In this document: positions 59,336 to 64,000 of the stretch, one piece after another
Layout of the letters: every line of letters starts with the position of its first letter
Numbering within the stretch: position 1 is the first letter of the stretch
Source: Sphingobium sp.
GTDB taxonomy: Bacteria > Pseudomonadota > Alphaproteobacteria > Sphingomonadales > Sphingomonadaceae
Assembly (NCBI GenBank): GCA_017744605.1
Contig: JAGIAZ010000011.1
Coordinates: 24,634 to 88,633 of the forward strand
Reading direction: 5' to 3'
Length of the DNA stretch: 64,000 nucleotides
The notes under the pieces: generated by a model
The model's input: the letters and a program-made list of their open reading frames with translations, nothing else
Told to the model about the DNA's origin: nothing
The model's database searches: none
Made by a program: the position numbers and the translations under genes

Positions 59336-60637
59336 TTACAGGATATATTTGCTGAGGTCGGTATTCTTGGCAATTCCGGAGAGCTGACGGTCGACATAGG
59401 CTGCGTCGATGCGGATCGTTTCTCCGGCGCGGCTATCCGCCTCGAAGCTCACGTCCTCGAGCAGCTTTTCCATCACCGTCTGCAGCCGGCGCGCGCCGAT
59501 ATTCTCGACCTGCTCGTTCACGGAAGCCGCGATCCTGGCGATCGCCCGGATCCCGTCCGGCTCCAGCGCGATCGTGACGCCCTCGGTGGCCAGCAGTGCG
59601 CCATATTGCTCCGGCAGCGAGGCCTTGGTGTCGGAGAGGATCGCAATGAAATCCTCCTCGGTCAGTCCCTTCAACTCGACGCGGATCGGCAGGCGGCCCT
59701 GCAGCTCGGGCAGCAGGTCGCTCGGCTTGGCGACGTGGAAGGCGCCGCTCGCAATAAACAGGATATGGTCGGTCTTGAGCGGGCCATATTTGGTCGAGAC
59801 GGTCGTGCCCTCGATCAACGGCAGCAAGTCGCGCTGCACGCCCTCGCGGCTGACCGATCCGCCGCGCACGTCGCTGACCGCGATCTTGTCGATCTCGTCG
59901 ATGAAGACGATGCCGTTCTGCTCGGCCGACTGGACTGCGGCACGCGCGACATCGTCCTGGTCGAGGCGCTTGTCCTGCTCTTCCTCGAGCAGCCGCGCAC
60001 GGGCGGTCGCGACCGGAAGCTTGCGGCGCTTCTTCGGCGGTCCGCCCAGGGCCTTGCCCATGAGGTCGGAGAGGTTGATCATGCCGATCTGGCCGTTCTG
60101 GCCCGGCACGTCGAAGGGCATGGAAGGCGCTTCCGTGACTTCCACCTCGACCTCGACATTGTCCATCTGGCCAGCCTCGATCTTCTGACGGAAGGAAAGG
60201 CGCGTGGCCTCGCTTGCTTCCTTGCCGGTCAGGGCGTCGAGCAGGCGCGTCATGGCGGCTTCGTAGGCGGCCTCGCGCACCGATCCGCGGCGGCGCTCGC
60301 GCTCCAGGCGCACCGCTTCCTCGACCAGGTCGCGCACGATCTGCTCGACGTCGCGGCCGACATAGCCGACTTCGGTGAACTTGGTCGCCTCGACCTTGAT
60401 GAAGGGGGCGTCGGCCAGCTTGGCGAGGCGGCGGCTGATCTCGGTCTTGCCGCAGCCCGTGGGGCCGATCATCAGAATGTTCTTGGGGGTCACCTCGTCG
60501 CGCAGTTCGGGCGCGAGCCGCTGGCGGCGCCAGCGGTTGCGCAGCGCGACGGCGACGGCGCGCTTGGCGTCCTGCTGGCCGATGATGTGCGCGTCGAGCG
60601 CGGTGACGATGGCTTTGGGGGTGAGGGCGTCGTTCAT
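59336..60637 (-). CDS. hslU: HslU, ATPase subunit of HslUV protease
   Basis: 433 residues, the usual length. Walker [10 protein letters not shown] with Lys64, the pore motif GYVGRD at 91-96, Walker [10 protein letters not shown], and the C-terminal SKYIL tail that docks into HslV. AAA+ unfoldase feeding the HslV peptidase in the cytoplasm; part of the heat-shock response. Lies behind hslV with a 98-base gap holding a large inverted repeat. Confidence 0.98.
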   Translation of the reverse strand: MNDALTPKAIVTALDAHIIGQQDAKRAVAVALRNRWRRQRLAPELRDEVTPKNILMIGPTGCGKTEISRRLAKLADAPFIKVEATKFTEVGYVGRDVEQIVRDLVEEAVRLERERRRGSVREAAYEAAMTRLLDALTGKEASEATRLSFRQKIEAGQMDNVEVEVEVTEAPSMPFDVPGQNGQIGMINLSDLMGKALGGPPKKRRKLPVATARARLLEEEQDKRLDQDDVARAAVQSAEQNGIVFIDEIDKIAVSDVRGGSVSREGVQRDLLPLIEGTTVSTKYGPLKTDHILFIASGAFHVAKPSDLLPELQGRLPIRVELKGLTEEDFIAILSDTKASLPEQYGALLATEGVTIALEPDGIRAIARIAASVNEQVENIGARRLQTVMEKLLEDVSFEADSRAGETIRIDAAYVDRQLSGIAKNTDLSKYIL

Positions 60638-60652
60638 GAATTCACTTTAGGT

Positions 60653-60726
60653 CCGTTCGTGTCGAGCGAAGTCGAGACACGTTGAGGCTGTGCTATCCGT
60701 CTCTCGACTTCGCTCGAGACGAACGG
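60653..60726. repeat. large palindromic repeat between hslV and hslU
   Basis: Left arm CCGTTCGTGTCGAGCGAAGT and right arm ACTTCGCTCGAGACGAACGG face each other around a 34-base middle; each arm also contains its own TCGAG palindrome. This CTCGAGCGAAGTCGAGA type is a familiar dispersed intergenic repeat of sphingomonads. Inside an operon it could form a hairpin that lowers or separates hslU expression. Confidence 0.7.
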
Positions 60727-60735
60727 GGATGGCAA

Positions 60736-61302
60736 TCAATTGACGCTGTCCAGCGTCTCGATCGTCACATTCTCGTTGGTGTAGACGCAGATATCGGCCG
60801 CGATCTTCATGGCCTTGCGAGCCAGGGTCTCGGCATCCTTCTCATAGTCTTGCAGAGCGCGGGCGGCGGAAAGAGCATAGTTGCCGCCCGATCCGATCGC
60901 CGCGATGCCGTCATTGGGCTCCAGCACGTCGCCATTGCCCGTGATGACCAGTGTCGTCTCCTTGTCGGCAACGATCATCATCGCCTCGAGATTGCGCAGA
61001 TATTTGTCCGTCCGCCAGTCCTTGGCGAGCTCCACCGCGGCGCGCATCAGCTGGCCGCCATGCCGCTCGAGCTTGCCTTCGAGCCGTTCGAACAGCGTGA
61101 AGGCGTCGGCCGTCGCGCCGGCAAAGCCGCCGATCACGCTGCCGTCATGGAGGCGGCGGACCTTGCGCGCATTGGGTTTCATCACGGTCTGGCCCATCGA
61201 AACCTGGCCGTCGCCGATGACGACAACCTTGCCTGATGCGCGGACGGAGAGAATGGTGGTGCCATGCCAGACGGGCATAGCGGGGTCGTTGGAAGCTGTC
61301 AT
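60736..61302 (-). CDS. hslV: HslV, peptidase subunit of HslUV protease
   Basis: 188 residues. The pro-sequence ends HG and the mature nucleophile is Thr15 of [22 protein letters not shown] and [15 protein letters not shown] are HslV signatures. N-terminal threonine protease forming two hexameric rings. The start at 61302 gives a 14-residue pro-sequence; ATG at 61311 is also possible, neither with a clear ribosome site. A heat-shock-type promoter candidate lies about 95-120 bases upstream. Confidence 0.96.
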   Translation of the reverse strand: MTASNDPAMPVWHGTTILSVRASGKVVVIGDGQVSMGQTVMKPNARKVRRLHDGSVIGGFAGATADAFTLFERLEGKLERHGGQLMRAAVELAKDWRTDKYLRNLEAMMIVADKETTLVITGNGDVLEPNDGIAAIGSGGNYALSAARALQDYEKDAETLARKAMKIAADICVYTNENVTIETLDSVN

Positions 61303-61394
61303 GGCCGGCATATGGGAGGCTGGAAGACGCCGCGCAAGCGGGTCTGCCTCCGTGATGCCGAAGACCTTAGGCAAGCTATTAAAGAATCGTGGTT

Positions 61395-61422
61395 TTCTAG
61401 CAATTCGACGCGTCGCGACAAG
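61395..61422 (-). promoter_or_regulatory. candidate sigma-32-type promoter of hslV
   Basis: On the minus strand: CTTGTC, 16 bases, CTAGAA, about 93 bases before the hslV start. Alphaproteobacterial RpoH promoters have CTTG-type -35 and CTATAT-like -10 elements with similar spacing. The same layout precedes dnaK. Confidence 0.35.
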
Positions 61423-61507
61423 ACATTCCGTTCCCGATTTCAGGAACAGCTGGCGATGCATGGGCGTTGTTCAGGCGGTCGCAAAATGGAAGACGAGGAG
61501 AAGATCG

Positions 61508-62230
61508 ATGTCTCGCTACAGAATGTTCGCGCCGTCCGTTGCGGCTGCTGCGCTCGTTCTGGGTCTCGGCACGCCGGCTCATGCGGCAGGCAAGGCCGAT
61601 CGGGCCCGCGCCGCTATTGCAACGGCCGAAGGCAAGATTCAGGCTGGCGATGCCGCCGGCGTCGGAACGCTGCTTCCGCAGCGCCAGGCGGAGGCTCGCC
61701 ACGAGCTGAATACCGCCAAAGAAGACCTTGCCGCAGGCCGCAAGGAAGATTCCATCGCCGCCGCAAATCGGGCTTCGGCGATTGCGGAGGCGGCACTCGG
61801 CGAAGCGGCCAAGCGCAAGGAAGCCGATGCCGCAGCCGCCGATAATCAACGTGCCGAGGCCGAGCGCCAGGCCGCCGAGGCCCAGCGGGTGGCCATTGCC
61901 GCCCAGGCCGAGAAGGAACGAGCCGAGGCGAAGCGCGCTTCGGCTGAGAGCGATGCGGCCATTGCCCAGCAACAGACGGCGGAAGCCAATGCCCGCGCAA
62001 ATAGCGCGAACGCCCGGGCCGCTATCGCGGAAACGCTCGCTGCCCAGACTCCGCCTGCGTCGGCTCAGGTCGAAACGACCGTAACGACCGAAACCAAGCC
62101 GGTCGCACGGGCGAGCACGGCCAGGAAGACCGTGAAGACCAAGGTCGTCCGCAAGGCGCCGGCCAAAAAGGCTCCGGCAACTGCCGATCGGACCTCGACG
62201 ACGGTCACCACGCAGACAGTGACCCGCTAA
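61508..62230 (+). CDS. secreted Ala-rich coiled-coil protein (DUF4398-like)
   Basis: 240 residues. Signal peptide to AHA at about residue 26. Residues 27-95 (KADRARAAIATAEGKIQAGDA ... RHELNTAKEDLAAGRKEDSIAAANRASAIAE) look like DUF4398, then an Ala/Glu/Arg-rich coiled coil to about 170, then a basic Lys/Thr-rich tail (KTVKTKVVRKAPAKKAPAT). Probably a periplasmic structural or peptidoglycan-associated protein. ATG at 61508 with GAGGAG eight bases upstream. Function unknown. Confidence 0.8.
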   Translation: MSRYRMFAPSVAAAALVLGLGTPAHAAGKADRARAAIATAEGKIQAGDAAGVGTLLPQRQAEARHELNTAKEDLAAGRKEDSIAAANRASAIAEAALGEAAKRKEADAAAADNQRAEAERQAAEAQRVAIAAQAEKERAEAKRASAESDAAIAQQQTAEANARANSANARAAIAETLAAQTPPASAQVETTVTTETKPVARASTARKTVKTKVVRKAPAKKAPATADRTSTTVTTQTVTR

Positions 62231-62334
62231 ATGCGTCGGCTTTTAAATGCCTCTCTTTGCGCTGGATCAAGGCGATTGACCTGCGGCCCTGCCATCGGAC
62301 TGTCGTCGGAAGCAGCGTAAAGGGAGGAATGCCG

Positions 62335-62859
62335 GTGAAATATGGATGGGTGGCGCTGAGCAGTCTTCTGGCCTTCGTGGCTGCGGCGCATGCGGCGGAC
62401 CCGGAGCTTTTCCTTCTTCCGCTCATGAAGGACACGGTCGCGTCCCAGGCACAGATGCTTTGGGATGTCGGCAACAAGGCGCTGGACGATGATGGCAATG
62501 CGTCATCGGCGAAGTTGACTGCAGCGGATTGGACGAAGCTCGCAGGCGCCGCGCAGAAGATGAAGGCCGCTGCCGCCTCGATCGCAAACGCGCCAAGGGT
62601 CGTTGTCGCGCCGGCCGGCATGACACTGCAGGACGAAGGCGCGCCGGGGCAGGCGACTGCCCGGCAAATCCAGGCGTTCATCGATGACAACCCCAAGGAC
62701 TTCGCCGATCATGCCCGCGCGCTGGCCGATGTGTCGGACGGTTTCCTGAGGGCCGCCGCGAGCAAGGACGCCACGGCGCTCGGCGACGCATCGGCGCGGC
62801 TCGACGAAGTCTGCGAGGCCTGCCACGTCAGATATTGGTATCCCGACCAGCCCAAATAG
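62335..62859 (+). CDS. cytochrome c'/c556-like periplasmic protein
   Basis: 174 residues from a GTG start (62335) placed seven bases after GGGAGG; an ATG at 62329 is too close to that site. Signal peptide VALSSLLAFVAAAHAA. A C-terminal CEACHVRYWYP holds a CxxCH heme site at the end of a four-helix protein, as in class II cytochromes c. Likely high-spin heme, with roles in electron transfer or NO binding. A single gene with no clear redox partner nearby. Confidence 0.8.
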   Translation: MKYGWVALSSLLAFVAAAHAADPELFLLPLMKDTVASQAQMLWDVGNKALDDDGNASSAKLTAADWTKLAGAAQKMKAAAASIANAPRVVVAPAGMTLQDEGAPGQATARQIQAFIDDNPKDFADHARALADVSDGFLRAAASKDATALGDASARLDEVCEACHVRYWYPDQPK

Positions 62860-62950
62860 CATCGGCTAAATCGGCGAGCCCACACGCGCCTCCCGCTTGA
62901 CAGGGCGGCGCTCTCTCGTCAAAGCGCTCGCCTCCGCGACACATGTCGTC

Positions 62951-63025
62951 GGGCGCGTAGCTCAGTGGTAGAGCACACCCTTCACACGGGTGGGGTCGTA
63001 GGTTCAATCCCTACCGCGCCCACCA
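62951..63025 (+). tRNA. tRNA-Val (CAC)
   Basis: 75 bases with encoded CCA. Acceptor GGGCGCG pairs with CGCGCCC. The anticodon stem CACCC/GGGTG encloses TTCACAC, giving CAC. The T-arm GTAGGTTCAATCCCTAC is intact. No integrase lies beside it. Confidence 0.96.
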
Positions 63026-63043
63026 TCGGCCAGGGCCCCGCCT

Positions 63044-63538
63044 TCAATGAACTTCGGTATGCGTGTCGTCCGCGCCGGCGCTTGGTGCCGCGCCTCCGCT
63101 GCCGACGGGCTTGCCGCCGGGCCCTTGAATGACCGCGTCGACGAGCAGGCGGTCGCCGTTCGAGAAGGTGAGCTTGAACTCGACCTTGCCCGCGGCGATG
63201 GCCTGCTGGTTCACCTGCCAGAGCATGATGTGCTTGCCGCCGGGTTTGAATTCGACCTTTGATCCCGCCGGGACGTCGACCGTGTCGATGGGGGCCATGC
63301 TGGCCATGCCGCCATGCGTCATGCTTTCATGCATTTCGAGCCGCACGGCGGCGTCCGTCTCGATCGCGCGCAGCGTGACGGGGGTCGAGCCGCCATGAAT
63401 CGTCAAATAGCCTGCCGAGGGATTGTCGGGATTGGGGTTCAGCCTGACATAGGCGCCATCGACGTAGACCGGCTTGGGCTGGTTGCATGCTGCGAGAGGC
63501 AGGGCGAGAAGTGCGGGGAGCAGGGCGAAACGGGTCAC
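63044..63538 (-). CDS. PCu(A)C-domain copper chaperone lipoprotein
   Basis: 164 residues. Lipoprotein signal with LAAC (Cys18). The PCuAC domain follows: VDGAYVRLNPNPDNPSAGYLTI, then metal ligands in EMHESMTHGGMASM and KHIMLW, giving the H-x(n)-M ... H-x-M pattern. Delivers Cu(I) to the CuA or CuB centre of cytochrome oxidase at the outer face of the inner membrane. The C-terminal tail is Gly/Asp/His-rich (ADDTHTEVH). Convergent with the tRNA-Val gene. Confidence 0.9.
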   Translation of the reverse strand: MTRFALLPALLALPLAACNQPKPVYVDGAYVRLNPNPDNPSAGYLTIHGGSTPVTLRAIETDAAVRLEMHESMTHGGMASMAPIDTVDVPAGSKVEFKPGGKHIMLWQVNQQAIAAGKVEFKLTFSNGDRLLVDAVIQGPGGKPVGSGGAAPSAGADDTHTEVH

Positions 63539-63744
63539 GGGAGCCTCTTCAGCGGTCAGTTCAAATTGCCTGGAAATTCATGCCGCGATCCCGGGGAGCG
63601 CGCTTCGAGGATGGTGCGTTCACCTTGGCCGCAAATTGCTCCCCTTCCAGGCGGTTGGGAGCGAGCGCAGGCCTGAATAGCCTAGCTGCGGGGCCGCGGA
63701 TGCACAAGCACCGCCATGCTGAGTGCGGATGAGGCGGCGCAAGC

Positions 63745-63772
63745 CTTGTGCCCGGCAAAAGGCGACCTATAT
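63745..63772 (+). promoter_or_regulatory. candidate sigma-32-type promoter of dnaK
   Basis: CTTGTG, 16 bases, CTATAT, about 90 bases before the dnaK start, in the 323-base gene-free stretch 63539-63861. It fits the alphaproteobacterial RpoH consensus well and matches the layout before hslV. The rest of that stretch shows no gene or clear signal. Confidence 0.45.
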
Positions 63773-63843
63773 CGACCGGCAAGACACGGACATCCGTTGG
63801 CACCATGCGGCGGCGGAACGTCGTAAACCGCTGAAACATATAG

Positions 63844-64000
<157 letters not shown>

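Noticed and set aside
59606..60685. 359-codon plus-strand frame
   Set aside because: Antisense to hslU, which is unmistakable.

Overview
The window is high-GC alphaproteobacterial DNA, most likely from a sphingomonad (Sphingobium, Sphingopyxis, Novosphingobium or Sphingomonas). Reasons: the acpP-fabF-mltG and hslV-hslU/dnaK housekeeping blocks, many TonB-dependent receptors beside catabolic genes, and palindromic intergenic repeats of the kinds common in these genomes. Genus and species cannot be fixed from the sequence alone.

Layout. (1) 1-5347: fatty-acid and cell-wall core genes (acpP end, fabF, mltG), a small membrane protein, a Prx5-type peroxiredoxin and a ferredoxin-reductase-like flavoprotein. 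(2) 5348-25555: a tRNA-Met(CAT) whose 3' end carries a roughly 20 kb integrated island. The island has a P4-type integrase, an excisionase-like protein, a MobF mobilisation module (candidate oriT, ribbon-helix-helix accessory protein, coupling protein, relaxase-helicase, in the same order as trwA-trwB-trwC of R388) and no type IV secretion genes, so it looks mobilisable rather than self-transmissible. Its cargo is a three-gene PLD-helicase / adenine methylase / PLD module, probably anti-phage or restriction, and an oppositely oriented, translationally coupled three-gene operon combining nucleotidyltransferase-like, HEPN-like, sigma-70 region 4-like and membrane-anchored STN domains. The second operon is the best candidate here for an undescribed system. 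Just outside the right att copy lies a decayed second copy of the integrase upstream region, suggesting an earlier or tandem insertion.

(3) 25836-35453: an aminotransferase, a secreted rhodanese-like/SMP-30 fusion, a TonB receptor and two paralogous secreted proteins of unknown function, convergent with a sulfite dehydrogenase pair (sorA-like, sorB-like) and a CysB-like regulator. The theme may be organosulfur use. (4) 35730-39965: a tripartite EmrAB/OMF-type efflux operon. (5) 40059-50642: a catabolic locus. A marR-racemase operon diverges from a TonB receptor, MFS transporter, acyl-CoA ligase, DUF3237 protein, SnoaL-like protein, quinone-oxidoreductase-like MDR enzyme and carotenoid-oxygenase/lignostilbene-dioxygenase operon, with an 18-bp palindrome between them. 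The likely logic is uptake, oxidative C=C cleavage, CoA activation and 2-methylacyl-CoA epimerisation of a hydrophobic or aromatic substrate that I cannot name.

(6) 50780-51966: Ni/Co efflux gene rcnA and a cysteine-free RcnR/CsoR-family repressor behind a C/G-tract operator. (7) 52068-59311: an aromatic-acid transporter diverging from a flavoprotein plus a TauD-type dioxygenase, then an enoyl-CoA hydratase, a secreted arylsulfatase and a divergent TetR regulator. (8) 59336-64000: hslU, hslV, a secreted coiled-coil protein, a cytochrome c'-like protein, tRNA-Val(CAC), a PCu(A)C copper-chaperone lipoprotein and the start of dnaK. hslV and dnaK are preceded by similar heat-shock-type promoter candidates. 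No CRISPR array, rRNA or intact insertion sequence was seen.
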